Origin: Oceanospirillaceae bacterium
GTDB lineage: Bacteria; Pseudomonadota; Gammaproteobacteria; Pseudomonadales; Oceanobacteraceae
Direction of reading: 5' to 3'
NCBI GenBank assembly: GCA_002724925.1
Contig: PBQA01000033.1
Location: forward strand, 215,608-279,607
DNA length: 64,000 nucleotides
Shown here: in pieces, positions 17,293 through 27,955 of the stretch
How positions within the stretch are numbered: the first letter of the stretch is position 1
How the letters are laid out: each line of letters begins with the position of its first letter
Position numbers and translations under genes: made by a program
The notes under the pieces: model-generated
Seen by the model: only the letters and a program-made list of their open reading frames with translations
What the model was told of the DNA's origin: nothing
Databases searched by the model: none

Positions 17293-17619
17293 ATCCCCTC
17301 CCCTATACTCAAATGACTTATATCAATATATGCCTGAGATCGGGATTACACCAGTAAGTTTCCGTCAACGAATGGAAATTGTGATGCTTTCGTCATTCCC
17401 CCCTCAGAAAACGGAGTAAGTTCAAACGACGCAATAACTTCACAGTGCCTGCTAAGAATTCAGGCTATAACAAATGCGAATAGAGTGATTTCCAATGGCA
17501 CGTCAACCTGGTTACTACTCCTCAAATAGAAGTATTGAAATAAGAAGGAATTTATATGTCACGCCTACTTCAACAAAGCTACAAGGCATCCACCCGGGTT
17601 ACCCCATCATTTCCCAGAC

Positions 17620-17895
17620 AGTCAGCATACCCAGGCGCTTTCGTTACACTGTGCCGGAAACATCAACAGCATTGAAGGTGCGATCCTGATGACCTTGGGC
17701 GGCCTTGGCGTGAGTATCTTCCCGCGCCACTGCATGCAGCAGCACATCGACGAGGGTAAGTTGATCGTTTTTGAACAGACACACAGTGAACCTCTACTCA
17801 ACGATATCTATATTTCATCGTTAAAGTCAGACCAGCGCCCCTACCGCGTTGAACTGGTGATCTCCTGGTTTATTGATATGGTCGCTGATCACTGA
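17620..17895 (+). pseudogene. remnant of a LysR-family regulator (C-terminal end only)
   Basis: The frame ending at 17895 carries an unmistakable LysR effector-domain tail: CAGNINSIEGAILM then TLGGLGVSIFPRHCMQQ and DEGKLIVF, ending in a helix. No helix-turn-helix part exists upstream; the frame loses similarity around 17640 and the preceding bases code for nothing recognisable. This is a 5'-truncated relic left between argG and the small secreted protein. Confidence 0.75.
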
Positions 17896-17924
17896 CCAGC
17901 AGACATAAAATTGCTTGTTCGATA

Positions 17925-17953
17925 CAAAAAAGGCGCTCAATGAGCGCCTTTTC
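17925..17953. terminator. bidirectional intrinsic terminator (argG end)
   Basis: AGGCGCTCA and TGAGCGCCT form a near-perfect stem around 17931-17949. On the minus strand the stem is followed by about six T (complement of 17926-17931), and on the plus strand by four T. It closes argG and would also stop transcription through the LysR remnant. Confidence 0.88.
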
Positions 17954-17971
17954 AGATCGTATCGGCTGCAA

Positions 17972-19189
17972 TTAAAGCAGATCACGACCTTTCTTAGCAG
18001 CAGTACGCAGACGCAGAGCGTTCAGCTTAATAAAGCCTTCCGCGTCTTTCTGATCGTAAGCACCTGCATCATCTTCAAACGTAGCGATGGCTTCGTCGAA
18101 CAGTGAATCGTCAGACTTACGGCCAACCACGATCACGTTGCCTTTATACAGCTTCAGACGAACTTCACCGTTTACAACCGACTGAGTTTCATCAATCGCT
18201 GCCTGCAGCATCTTACGCTCTGGTGACCACCAGTAACCGTTGTAGATCAACTCTGCGTATTTAGGCATGAGCGAATCTTTCAGGTGCGCCGCTTCGCGGT
18301 CCAGAGTGATCGATTCGATCGCACGGTGCGCTTTCAGCAGCACGGTGCCTGCCGGAGTTTCGTAGCAGCCACGGGCTTTCATGCCTACGTAACGATTTTC
18401 TACGATATCAACGCGGCCAATACCGTTAGCACCGGCCAGCTTGTTCAGCTCTTCCATGATGGTCGCTGGTGATTTATCAACACCATCGATCGCAACTGGG
18501 TCACCGTTCTTGAAGGTGATGTTCAGGTAGGTTGCTTCATCCGGAGCGTTCTCAGGAGAAACAGACCACAGCCACATGTCTTCTTCTGGCTCTGCCCATG
18601 GATCTTCAATCAGATCGCCTTCGTAAGAGATGTGCAGTAGGTTGGCATCCATAGAATAAGGAGATTTCTTGCCTTTCTTCTTCTCTACGTGGATGTTGTG
18701 CTCATCACAGTAAGCCATCAGCTTTTCACGGGAATTCAGATCCCACTCACGCCATGGCGCAATCACTTTCACGCCAGGCTTCAGTGCGTAAGCACCCAGC
18801 TCGAAACGTACCTGGTCATTACCTTTACCGGTCGCGCCGTGGGCAATGGCATCGGCACCCGTTTCATTGGCGATCTCGATCAGGCGCTTAGAAATCAGAG
18901 GGCGTGCAATGGAGGTACCCAGCAGGTACTCACCTTCATAGATGGTGTTAGCGCGGAACATCGGGAAAACGAAGTCGCGGGCAAACTCTTCACGCAGGTC
19001 GTCGATGTAGATTTCTTTGATACCCAGAGCTTCGGCTTTCGCGCGAGCTGGCTCTACTTCTTCACCCTGACCCAGGTCAGCAGTAAAAGTAACGACTTCA
19101 CAGTTGTATTCAGTTTGCAGCCACTTAGCGATTACGGAGGTATCGAGACCACCGGAATACGCCAGTACGACTTTCTTGATGTCTGACAT
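17972..19189 (-). CDS. argG: argininosuccinate synthase
   Basis: Joins citrulline and aspartate with ATP cleavage in arginine synthesis. 405 residues, the normal length. The P-loop-like [12 protein letters not shown] is at residues 8-19, the citrulline/aspartate-binding [12 protein letters not shown] near 117, and the family end [14 protein letters not shown] is intact. Next in a Pseudomonas-type order toward motY, pyrC and rnt, here interrupted by two large genes. The 244-base leader has no arginine-repressor site that I can identify. Confidence 0.97.
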   Translation of the reverse strand: MSDIKKVVLAYSGGLDTSVIAKWLQTEYNCEVVTFTADLGQGEEVEPARAKAEALGIKEIYIDDLREEFARDFVFPMFRANTIYEGEYLLGTSIARPLISKRLIEIANETGADAIAHGATGKGNDQVRFELGAYALKPGVKVIAPWREWDLNSREKLMAYCDEHNIHVEKKKGKKSPYSMDANLLHISYEGDLIEDPWAEPEEDMWLWSVSPENAPDEATYLNITFKNGDPVAIDGVDKSPATIMEELNKLAGANGIGRVDIVENRYVGMKARGCYETPAGTVLLKAHRAIESITLDREAAHLKDSLMPKYAELIYNGYWWSPERKMLQAAIDETQSVVNGEVRLKLYKGNVIVVGRKSDDSLFDEAIATFEDDAGAYDQKDAEGFIKLNALRLRTAAKKGRDLL

Positions 19190-19433
19190 GCGCTTCTCCA
19201 GAAATTAACGGCGCTGAAACCAGTCTGCCCATACCAATGTGCAGGACTACGGCAGCGCCGGAGCGAAAATTCAAAGGGGGCATATTGTACTGATTGTGAG
19301 CAATAACGCCAGCAGACCGCAGAGGTGACGCCTGTAGAAATCTCACGATTGAAAAAAAATAATGAGTACAATCGGGAAGTAACGATGTCATAGCCGTCTT
19401 TCCGGCTGCTCGATCAATCATTAAGGATCAGGG

Positions 19434-22400
19434 ATGCTTCAGATACTCACGACACAGTTCCTCACTGGCCGCGCTTCACGCCGCAACGCTTCAATTATTC
19501 GTTCAATGGCATTCCTGCTTTCTCTTTCAGTGCTGATGGTCTTGCAGACCGGCTGTCAGCAAGACCATGAGACGAGCAACGTGCCTGTTCAGCCAGACCC
19601 TTCTGGCTCGGCATCCCCTGGCAAGCCATCGTCTGTCACAGATACAGCAGAAGATACCAGTACGACACCCTCGAACAACGATGCCATGTACGCAGATATC
19701 CCGCTGACCATCGCCTCAGTAAACGCCAGCAGCTACGACGGTGGCATGACCATTGGGGTTCGTTTTTCGGCTCCCCTGAGCAGAAATCAGCCTTTTCAGA
19801 ACTATGTACACATCAGTGGTGAAACACCGGCGTGGATTCTCTCCGATGACGGCCTGACCCTGTATCTTGCCGATCCTGAACCAGAGCGCACCTACAACGT
19901 GATGGTCAGTAAAGGCATGAAAGCGAAAAACGGCACCGTTCTTCAGGAAGGCGACAGCGCCAATGTCACTCTGCCGCCCGCTCCCCCATCAGCCACCTTT
20001 GCCAGCGATGGCCATTATCTGACCACTGATTTGAGCATTGGACTGCCTGTCAACGTAATGAATGTCAATGAAGTGAACGTCAGTTTCTTCCGGGTTCACA
20101 ACGACAACGAAGCACTGCGCCAGATGCTGCTCTGGAAATCCTCTGATCCCCTTGAGCATATCTACCGACTTGAAGACATGAAGGCGTTTTCTGACTTTGT
20201 TTACGATGGCAGGATTGCTCTGACAAGCGATAGAAACCGACTGCGCACGGTGAATCTGCCCTTGGCTTCTATTGACGCCCTGAAAGAAAAAGCGGTCTAC
20301 CTTGCCGTCATGACCGTGCCGGGTCAGTTTAACTCCAAACTGTCGACAACCTGGTTTACCGTCAGCGATATTGGGCTGCATATTCGCGAGTATCCCAAAA
20401 ACATTGGCATTTTCACCCGAGACCTGAATTCCGGTGCTTCTAAGGCCAATGTTGAACTCACTGTGATGAGTGGCTACCGCAGCAAGGAGCCTAAAGTTGC
20501 CAACCTTAGCAGCGGCAAAAGAGGCTATGTCGAGCACCCGCGAACCGATTTCTACAACACCATCCTGATCGCACGTGACGATGATGCTGTCACCCTGATG
20601 CATCTCAACAGTGCCTCGCTGGATATGTCGGACTTCGATACCGGCACCCGCCCCTATCGTGATGCTGAGCTGTTTATGTACGGCCCTCGTGATCTCTACC
20701 GTGGTGGAGATACCGTCTATATCAATGGCCTGTACCGGAATGCCGATGGCAAGGCACGGCGGAACAGTCTGCTCAATTACTACCTGCGCCGCCCCGACGG
20801 TACGCGCACAGATAAAGTGACCTGGCGCAGTACCGCTCCTGGCGTGTATGAGTTTTCCACCGAATTGGCTGCGGATGCACCCACCGGCCAGTGGAGTTTT
20901 AATGTCACTGAGCTGGACGGCAGCACGCATCGGTATAACTTTCAGGTGGAAGACTTTATGCCTGAGCGCATGAAGCTGACATGGAACCCGGATAATAAAT
21001 CACAGGTATTCACCACTCAGGATGCGCTGAAGATTGATGTTCTCGGAAGTTACCTCTACGGCGCACCTGCTGCGGGTAATAATTTCGAAGCCGACTTCAG
21101 TCTGCGCCCCACCGCTCATCCGTTCCAACAGTGGCCGGAGTTTCACTTTGGAGACCCTGACCAAGATGACTGGATTCAGTCGCTACCATCACGACAAACC
21201 AAGCTGAGCGACCAAGGTGAGCTGACTCTGCACCCAGCATCTACCTGGAGTGAAGCCCGCGTTCCGTTGGCGTTACGCATCACGGGCAGCCTGTTCGAAA
21301 GCGGTGGCCGCCCTGTCGTTCGTTCTCACACCGTCAATATCGTCCCAGAGGGCAAACTGACTGGTGTGCGCCCACTGTTTAATGACCGCGCTGACAGAAA
21401 TTCAGCAGCCAGCTTCGAGATCATTTCAACTGATTCCGCGGGCAAGCTCACAGATAACGCCTCACTGGAAATGACGCTCACGAATATCACACTAGAAACA
21501 CGCTGGAAGCGCGACAACAATCGCGGTTGGTACTACGAAGAACAGCGTCGCAACGTGCGCGAGTTAAGCCTGCCCGTGGTTGCCAGCGACGACGGCCCGG
21601 TCACAGTTCAGGTGCCCGTGCAGTGGGGCGAATACCTTCTCGAAATCCGCGACACGAATACCGACCTCAGCACCCGATACTACTTTAATGCCGGTAACCG
21701 CTGGTACTGGCGGTCACAAGATCAGGCCGCCCGACCCGATCAGGTAAGCCTGGCTTTCGACAAAGAAAGCTATGATGCTGGCGACAATGCACGTCTGAAA
21801 ATTACGCCACCCTCGGCCGGACGCTCATTGGTGCTGATTGAGTCAGACGAACTGCTTTTCCGTACCGAAGCCGATATACCTGCAGAAGGTGGTTGGGTCG
21901 ATATTCCTGTCAGCAAAGACTGGCAACGCCACGACATCTATGTGTCGGTGATCCACCTACAACCCTCTGATACTCAGCAGCGAATTACTCCCACGCGCTC
22001 GGTTGGATTAATTCACCTGCCACTCAATCGCGAAGCCAAACGATTGAATATTGAAATTGAGACACCCGAAAAATGGCTGCCAGCGAACACCGAACAGGTG
22101 ACGCTCGATATTTCATCACAGCAGCCAGTAAGCCGCGCCTGGGTAACTCTCGCCGCCGTTGATAGCGGCATATTGTCAATCAGTCGCTTTAAAACGCCCG
22201 AACCTTTCGAGTTCTTCTTTGGTCAGCGTCGCTTTTCAATTGATGCTAAAGACATGTACGGCAAACTGATTGATCTGAATAATAACCGCAATGGTGAAGT
22301 ACGCTACGGTGGTGACGCAGACCTCGCTCGCGGTGGCGATCTCGCCCGCTCCGAAGTACAGATCATTTCTCTGTTCAGCGGCATGGTAAACGTAGAAAAC

Positions 22401-24431
22401 GGAAAAGCGGTGGTTCCGGTCACGCTGCCTGACTTCAATGGCCAGATCAGGTTGAAGGCTCTGGCTTTTGACGACGAAAGAGTCGGCAGCGCTGAGAAAA
22501 AAGTGACGGTTGCTGCCCCAGTTGTTACTCAGTTGTCATTGCCAAGGTTCATTGGTACTGGCGATAAATCCAGCGTTGCCTTAGACATCACCAATATGAC
22601 AGGGAAGGATACCGATTTTGAGGTCTCGCTATCCGCCTCAGGGCCAGTGCAGGCTGAAGCACTGGAGCAGACACTCTCGCTCAAGGAGCAACAACGCGAC
22701 ACTCTGCTCTTACCATTTACGGCCACAGGAGCCGGGCGAATTGTATTCCGTGCTGAGGTGAAACATCAGGGCCAGGTGGTGATTGATCGGGAATGGGGGC
22801 TGCAAAGCCGGTACCCGTACCCGGCACAGACCTTCCGCGAGTACGACGTTCTCGAAACCGGTGCCTTGCTGACGACGGACTCAGATATCACCGCTGACTG
22901 GCTGAGTGATTCAATTGTCGCGGCGGTCGCAGCCAGCCCGTATGAGAACCTGAATGCGGAAGAACGCATGGAACGCTTACTTCGTTATCCATATGGCTGC
23001 CTTGAACAGACCACCAGCTCGACATATCCATGGCTCTACGCAAGCGACGATCAGATTAAACGGCTGAAAAAAACCACCGACGGCGAGTTAACTCGTGCAG
23101 CCGCGATTGCCAGTGGCCTCAGTCGCATAGCGACCCGCCAGAAACCGAATGGTGGTTTTGGCCTGTGGCGTCGCGAGGATGCCGACGAGCAGCATTGGTT
23201 GGCAGCCTACGTTGCTCAGTTCATGACCGATGTCCAGGCGGCTGGATATCAGATCGACAACGACGTCCTGAGCAAAATATTACTGCGTCTGCGCGAGTAC
23301 TCCCGCGGCAAAGCACAACTGCGCGAGCTCTGGGCCGACGACGTTGAGCTTTATCGTTTTACGTATCAGGCCTTCGCTCACTTTATCCTCGCCCAGCACA
23401 ATATGGCCTCACTGGCGGATATTCGCACGACAGCGGCGGCAATACCCGACAACGCCGGAGGTCTGGCGACGCTTCAACTGGCAATAGCGGCGAAACTTCA
23501 GGGCGATAACCGACTGGCGGCAGAGCTGTACCTGAAGTCGCAGAAACAACGGTCAATACGCCCATACATTGGCGACTACGGTTCAGAACTGCGCGATAAG
23601 GCACAGCAAGCCCGCCTGATCTGGAAATACGACCTCGACAGCACCCGGCCTGTTAAGCTCACCTCTGAAATTGCGGCAGACATACGCAACCGCCGCTATC
23701 TGAGTACTCAAGAGCAGATAGCCATCGTGCAGCTGGCGCACGAGCAGCAGAAGCACACCGATGGCGAATGGAACCTGATGGTATTGAGCGCTGGCAAAGA
23801 ACAGACTCTCACCGGAACCGAGCCAACACGGATGATTTTGCGGGGCGCCAATGCTACCGGGCTTAGCGTGACCAATATCGGCGAAGGGAACGTCTACGCC
23901 TCTCTTACCTATCAGGGGCACAGCGCCACAGCGCCCGCAGAAAGCACCTCGGGTGACGTCAGTGTATCGCGCCGCTACTGGAGCATGGATGGCGAGAAAC
24001 TCTCCATGAATGAACCACTGGCAATGAGCACCGGTGACATGGTGATCGTCGAGTTGCTGGTGTATTCGAACAAGTATCGCCCAGATCTGCTGTTAGTGGA
24101 TCTTCTCCCTGCGGGTCTGGAGATCGAAAATCAGAACCTGAACGACAGCACCAAATTGTCCGAAATCGTTATCGACGGCGAAAAAATTGGCAAATGGCTG
24201 CAAAATGCGGGAGTCGTTCACGAAGAATTCCGTGACGACCGCTATGTCGCTGCGCTTCGCACCGGAGGCAACAGCTACCGCGGCACACGTGCTGCGCGCA
24301 TGTATTACATCGCACGCGCGGTAACTCCGGGTAGCTACAAGGTTCCGAATCCGCTACTCGAAGACATGTATGACCCTGAGGTTCGGGCGATTGGCAGTAC
24401 CATTCCGGAGTTGATCATTCAGCCGCGTTAA
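19434..24431 (+). CDS. yfhM: bacterial alpha-2-macroglobulin lipoprotein with thioester
   Basis: A 1665-residue periplasmic protease-trapping protein, the length of E. coli YfhM. The signal peptide ends at lipobox LQTGCQQD (Cys about 42). MG (macroglobulin) domains follow, and the thioester site YGCLEQ is intact with Cys1189 and Gln1192. A toroid region then follows (RIATRQKPNGGFGLW) and a C-terminal receptor-like domain. AAGGA lies 6 bases before the ATG. Only 4 bases separate it from pbpC; the two proteins are a known functional pair that guards and repairs the cell wall after protease attack. Confidence 0.94.
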   Translation: MLQILTTQFLTGRASRRNASIIRSMAFLLSLSVLMVLQTGCQQDHETSNVPVQPDPSGSASPGKPSSVTDTAEDTSTTPSNNDAMYADIPLTIASVNASSYDGGMTIGVRFSAPLSRNQPFQNYVHISGETPAWILSDDGLTLYLADPEPERTYNVMVSKGMKAKNGTVLQEGDSANVTLPPAPPSATFASDGHYLTTDLSIGLPVNVMNVNEVNVSFFRVHNDNEALRQMLLWKSSDPLEHIYRLEDMKAFSDFVYDGRIALTSDRNRLRTVNLPLASIDALKEKAVYLAVMTVPGQFNSKLSTTWFTVSDIGLHIREYPKNIGIFTRDLNSGASKANVELTVMSGYRSKEPKVANLSSGKRGYVEHPRTDFYNTILIARDDDAVTLMHLNSASLDMSDFDTGTRPYRDAELFMYGPRDLYRGGDTVYINGLYRNADGKARRNSLLNYYLRRPDGTRTDKVTWRSTAPGVYEFSTELAADAPTGQWSFNVTELDGSTHRYNFQVEDFMPERMKLTWNPDNKSQVFTTQDALKIDVLGSYLYGAPAAGNNFEADFSLRPTAHPFQQWPEFHFGDPDQDDWIQSLPSRQTKLSDQGELTLHPASTWSEARVPLALRITGSLFESGGRPVVRSHTVNIVPEGKLTGVRPLFNDRADRNSAASFEIISTDSAGKLTDNASLEMTLTNITLETRWKRDNNRGWYYEEQRRNVRELSLPVVASDDGPVTVQVPVQWGEYLLEIRDTNTDLSTRYYFNAGNRWYWRSQDQAARPDQVSLAFDKESYDAGDNARLKITPPSAGRSLVLIESDELLFRTEADIPAEGGWVDIPVSKDWQRHDIYVSVIHLQPSDTQQRITPTRSVGLIHLPLNREAKRLNIEIETPEKWLPANTEQVTLDISSQQPVSRAWVTLAAVDSGILSISRFKTPEPFEFFFGQRRFSIDAKDMYGKLIDLNNNRNGEVRYGGDADLARGGDLARSEVQIISLFSGMVNVENGKAVVPVTLPDFNGQIRLKALAFDDERVGSAEKKVTVAAPVVTQLSLPRFIGTGDKSSVALDITNMTGKDTDFEVSLSASGPVQAEALEQTLSLKEQQRDTLLLPFTATGAGRIVFRAEVKHQGQVVIDREWGLQSRYPYPAQTFREYDVLETGALLTTDSDITADWLSDSIVAAVAASPYENLNAEERMERLLRYPYGCLEQTTSSTYPWLYASDDQIKRLKKTTDGELTRAAAIASGLSRIATRQKPNGGFGLWRREDADEQHWLAAYVAQFMTDVQAAGYQIDNDVLSKILLRLREYSRGKAQLRELWADDVELYRFTYQAFAHFILAQHNMASLADIRTTAAAIPDNAGGLATLQLAIAAKLQGDNRLAAELYLKSQKQRSIRPYIGDYGSELRDKAQQARLIWKYDLDSTRPVKLTSEIAADIRNRRYLSTQEQIAIVQLAHEQQKHTDGEWNLMVLSAGKEQTLTGTEPTRMILRGANATGLSVTNIGEGNVYASLTYQGHSATAPAESTSGDVSVSRRYWSMDGEKLSMNEPLAMSTGDMVIVELLVYSNKYRPDLLLVDLLPAGLEIENQNLNDSTKLSEIVIDGEKIGKWLQNAGVVHEEFRDDRYVAALRTGGNSYRGTRAARMYYIARAVTPGSYKVPNPLLEDMYDPEVRAIGSTIPELIIQPR

Positions 24432-24435
24432 TAGA

Positions 24436-26856
24436 ATGGTGAAAGAAGTTCAAACATCGTCACGGTTACCAGCCAGAAAAAAGTTCACCCTTTATCTGGC
24501 TGGTTCAATCGCTGGCATAGTGACCGCTCTGTGGCTTCTCAATCTTTTGTTCCCACTGCCCACCCCACAGCAGTCGGGCGAAGGTTTTACGCAAGTTGTG
24601 ACCGACAGACACAATCAGGTATTGCGAGCCTTCCCCGATAAAAACGGTGTCTGGCGCTACCCCACTACACCCGATGAAGTGTCAGCCGATTATCTGAACG
24701 CGCTGCTCAGTTACGAAGACCGCTGGTTCTACTACCATCCGGGCATTAACCCTGTTTCGCTACTAAGAGCAGCGATCCAGAACATCCGCTGTGACTGCAT
24801 CGTCTCCGGTGGTTCGACCATCACGATGCAAGTGGCTCGAAGATTCTCTCCCCACGCTCGCAGTATCAACGGAAAACTCCAGCAGATACTCAGAGCATTT
24901 CAGCTGGAATGGCACTACAGCAAAGAAGAAATTCTCACGCTATATCTGAATTACGCTCCCATGGGCGGGGTAATTGAGGGGGTCGCCGCCGCAAGTCAGA
25001 TGTATCTGGGCAAACCGGCTAGTGAACTGAGTCTGGCTGAGAGTGCGCTATTGGCAGTGCTGCCTCAGGCTCCCACACGCCTGCGTCCTGATCGCCACCC
25101 TGAACGAGCCCGAGCAGCCCGCGATAAAGTTCTGAAACGCCTCTATACACAGGGGAAAATCACCCTGGAGCAGTTAGAGTATGCCCAGCTTGAAAACATC
25201 GTTGCGCTTGCCCCATCAACACCTCAGCTTGCGCCTCTGTTGAGCCGTCAGCTGATCAACAGCTACACCAATAAACCGGTTATTCAGACCACTCTCGACG
25301 GCGAGCTTCAGCGTGAACTGCAGGCATTATTAGCAGAAGAAATACAACGTTTTCCTGAACATCAATCAGCCGCAATCCTGCTCGTCGATAATCACGAACG
25401 CAGTGTCAAAGCATACCTGGGATCTGCAGACTTCACAGACGACAGCCGCTTTGCTCATGTGGATATGATTCAGGCAACCCGTTCACCTGGGTCAACCCTC
25501 AAGCCCTTTATTTATGGGTTAGCCATTGATCAGGGACTGATTCACAGCGCCAGTCTGCTAAGAGACATCCCGCGACATCTGCGCAGCTACCAACCCGATA
25601 ACTTTGCTCAATCTTTCAGCGGGCCTGTCGACGCCACTACCGCCTTGCGCCAGTCACTTAACCTGCCCGCAGTGCAGGTACTGGAGGCACTTGGTCCGGC
25701 ATCGTTTTCAGCCGCTCTCGAAAACGCAGGAACACCCTATCTGATTCCCGGCGATGGCAAACCCAGTCTGGCGTTAGCCCTGGGAGGCGGCGGATTCAGT
25801 GCCTGGAAATTAGCGTCTCTGTATTCTGCTCTGGCAAACGGTGGTGAAGTGCAGGCACTGAGGTTGGTTACAACACCAGAAAATACGTCAGGTAGTCATG
25901 GCTCTGGCCATGAGAAGCGCTGGCTTCTTAGCCCTGAAGCATCCTGGGTGACCCTGAATATGTTGCGCCAGTCACGCCCTGATCGCATTCGCAGCGCTGC
26001 CCTTATGACGCGCCATCCACACATGGCCTGGAAGACAGGAACCAGCTACGGCTATCGGGATGCCTGGGCGGTTGGCGTCACGCCCACCTACACCATGGTT
26101 GTCTGGTTCGGTCGCCCCGACGGAACACCCAGCCCCGGTCAATATGGCGCCGTCACAGCACTGCCTCTGCTGTTCCGCTTACAGCAACGACTCGACCCGC
26201 CTCCTGCCTGGCCACAGCCACCGGCCGGAGTCAGCACTCAAAGCATCTGCTGGCCAAGCGGGAAATCCGCCAGTGATACGCCGTCAGATCAGTGCCATGT
26301 AGCGCATACCGCTACTCTGGTTCGTGAGCAGATACCACCCACTCTCCGGGATATTGATGCGGATGGCACGTCACCGGGCACTCTGACAATCCGGGTAGAT
26401 AAGAATGGGCAAGTTCTGGGGAGGAACTGCACACTTGAGAACCCTGAGAGTCGACACCAGCTAAAAACACTGGCCATCTGGCCGGGTAACCTCGAGCCCT
26501 GGATCGCGCCCCACTTGAGACGTTCAGGTCAGCTACCTGAAAACAGCCCAGACTGTGAGCCACTGACAATCGCCGCTGACCCTCTCCGCATCGTTGGAAT
26601 TGAAGAAGATCAGACGCTGATGCCAGCCAGCTTCACAAACACTCAGGCGCTGGCATTGAATACATTAGGAGGGTTTGGCCGTAAGGCTTTGTACCTGAAC
26701 GGCACCTATCATTCAGAGGCAGATTCATCGGGCTTATTCCGGATTGAACTCAGCAGACCGGGCCCACAGGAAATCGTCGTCGTTGATTCTCAGGGAACGT
26801 TAGCACGAGTCAGATTCAACTTCGAACTGAGACCTGATCAGATCAACGGCCACTGA
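24436..26856 (+). CDS. pbpC: penicillin-binding protein 1C
   Basis: An 806-residue bifunctional peptidoglycan synthase anchored by one N-terminal helix (LYLAGSIAGIVTALWLLNLLF). The glycosyltransferase domain has EDRWFYYHPGIN, GGSTITMQVAR and the LTLYLNYAPMGG motif. The transpeptidase has STLK at 353-356, SLN and KTG at 533-535. A C-terminal BiPBP_C domain typical of PBP1C is present. Follows the alpha-2-macroglobulin gene by 4 bases; its last 14 bases overlap the convergent motY end. Confidence 0.94.
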   Translation: MVKEVQTSSRLPARKKFTLYLAGSIAGIVTALWLLNLLFPLPTPQQSGEGFTQVVTDRHNQVLRAFPDKNGVWRYPTTPDEVSADYLNALLSYEDRWFYYHPGINPVSLLRAAIQNIRCDCIVSGGSTITMQVARRFSPHARSINGKLQQILRAFQLEWHYSKEEILTLYLNYAPMGGVIEGVAAASQMYLGKPASELSLAESALLAVLPQAPTRLRPDRHPERARAARDKVLKRLYTQGKITLEQLEYAQLENIVALAPSTPQLAPLLSRQLINSYTNKPVIQTTLDGELQRELQALLAEEIQRFPEHQSAAILLVDNHERSVKAYLGSADFTDDSRFAHVDMIQATRSPGSTLKPFIYGLAIDQGLIHSASLLRDIPRHLRSYQPDNFAQSFSGPVDATTALRQSLNLPAVQVLEALGPASFSAALENAGTPYLIPGDGKPSLALALGGGGFSAWKLASLYSALANGGEVQALRLVTTPENTSGSHGSGHEKRWLLSPEASWVTLNMLRQSRPDRIRSAALMTRHPHMAWKTGTSYGYRDAWAVGVTPTYTMVVWFGRPDGTPSPGQYGAVTALPLLFRLQQRLDPPPAWPQPPAGVSTQSICWPSGKSASDTPSDQCHVAHTATLVREQIPPTLRDIDADGTSPGTLTIRVDKNGQVLGRNCTLENPESRHQLKTLAIWPGNLEPWIAPHLRRSGQLPENSPDCEPLTIAADPLRIVGIEEDQTLMPASFTNTQALALNTLGGFGRKALYLNGTYHSEADSSGLFRIELSRPGPQEIVVVDSQGTLARVRFNFELRPDQINGH

Positions 26857-27802
26857 CCGAACGATTAATCGAAGGTAATACCGCCGCATCCTCAGGAAGT
26901 TCAAACACCAGCTCATCCGGTAACGGCATGTCTTTATCAATTTCAAGACGAACGGTTACCCGGCGGTTTTCAGCCCTGCCCTTAGCAGTCGCGTTATTCG
27001 CTACGGGGTAACGACTGCCGTGAAAGCGGGTGGTGATGATTTCAGGCGCGATGCCCTTTACCAGAAAATAACGTTCTACGGCCTCGACCCTTCGTTTTGA
27101 TATTTGCCGGTTGTCGTAGCGACGCCCGATATTGTCGGTATGGCCATCCAGATAAACGGCAGTAACCCGTGGATCATTTTTGATGTAGTAAATGATACGG
27201 TCGAGCGTATCCAGATCTTCCTGAGCCAGGGCCTCCTGCCCGCTTTTAAACAACACTTTCGATCGCTCGACCTGATCGAAATTGACGTCCAGTAGCTGCG
27301 ATGCACACAGTATGTAGTCCTGAAACGCCTTTTCAAATTCGACTGCGGATACCTGTACCTGAATAAAGCGTCCACTGTCGTAGTAAGTTTCATGACTGAC
27401 AGTGGGCATTCTCCCCTCACGCAGAGCATGCATAAACTGATTTGAGCGGCCAAAATCCAAAGCCAGAACCGGTGATGCTTTCTGCATCGGCACCAGACCT
27501 AACGGCTCAGAGCGAGTCGAAGGTTGCCAGGGAGGAGGCGCAATGCTCACACGCGCTGGGGTAGTCGACATGAGGTTACGGCGGGTTTCCAGCATAAAAG
27601 ACACGTCCTCACCGGCCCGTTGCCTGAAGACCGCTGTCCCATAACCGGGGATGGGTTGCTCGAAACGACACTCAAACACGTTACCGCTCAGCATCCAGAG
27701 GGTATCCTCCGGCCCGCCCGAAAACTTCATCGTCTGCGCTAAAACCAGCTCCGGAGACATCAAGGCTCCGCATGCCAGAATCATCATCGTCAGGCGTCTC
27801 AC
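26843..27802 (-). CDS. motY: sodium-type flagellar motor protein MotY
   Basis: A 319-residue protein with a signal peptide (ACGALMSPELVLAQ), an N-terminal MotY-specific domain that associates with the basal-body T ring, and a C-terminal OmpA-like peptidoglycan-binding domain (VTAVYLDGHTDNIG, NRQISKRRVEAVERYF, GRAENRRVTV). It supports stator assembly of the MotAB/PomAB type. Adjacent to pyrC and rnt as in Pseudomonas. Divergent from pyrC; its 3' end overlaps pbpC by 14 bases. Confidence 0.9.
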   Translation of the reverse strand: MRRLTMMILACGALMSPELVLAQTMKFSGGPEDTLWMLSGNVFECRFEQPIPGYGTAVFRQRAGEDVSFMLETRRNLMSTTPARVSIAPPPWQPSTRSEPLGLVPMQKASPVLALDFGRSNQFMHALREGRMPTVSHETYYDSGRFIQVQVSAVEFEKAFQDYILCASQLLDVNFDQVERSKVLFKSGQEALAQEDLDTLDRIIYYIKNDPRVTAVYLDGHTDNIGRRYDNRQISKRRVEAVERYFLVKGIAPEIITTRFHGSRYPVANNATAKGRAENRRVTVRLEIDKDMPLPDELVFELPEDAAVLPSINRSVSGR

Positions 27803-27955
27803 CGTTGTTAACCCTGCTTGTCAGTCATACTCATAATTAAGTTATCGGCCTGATTCTCCAAAAGTTGAATGCCAGCTCTAAGAATGCCGGCCAGAATCCG
27901 GTACAATAACGGCCATTCTTATCTTCCCACCTCAGTTTAGAACAAGGTCGAGACC

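Noticed and set aside
19989..20930. 313-codon ORF antisense to the alpha-2-macroglobulin gene
   Set aside because: Covers a clearly coding gene on the other strand; no signal or domain.
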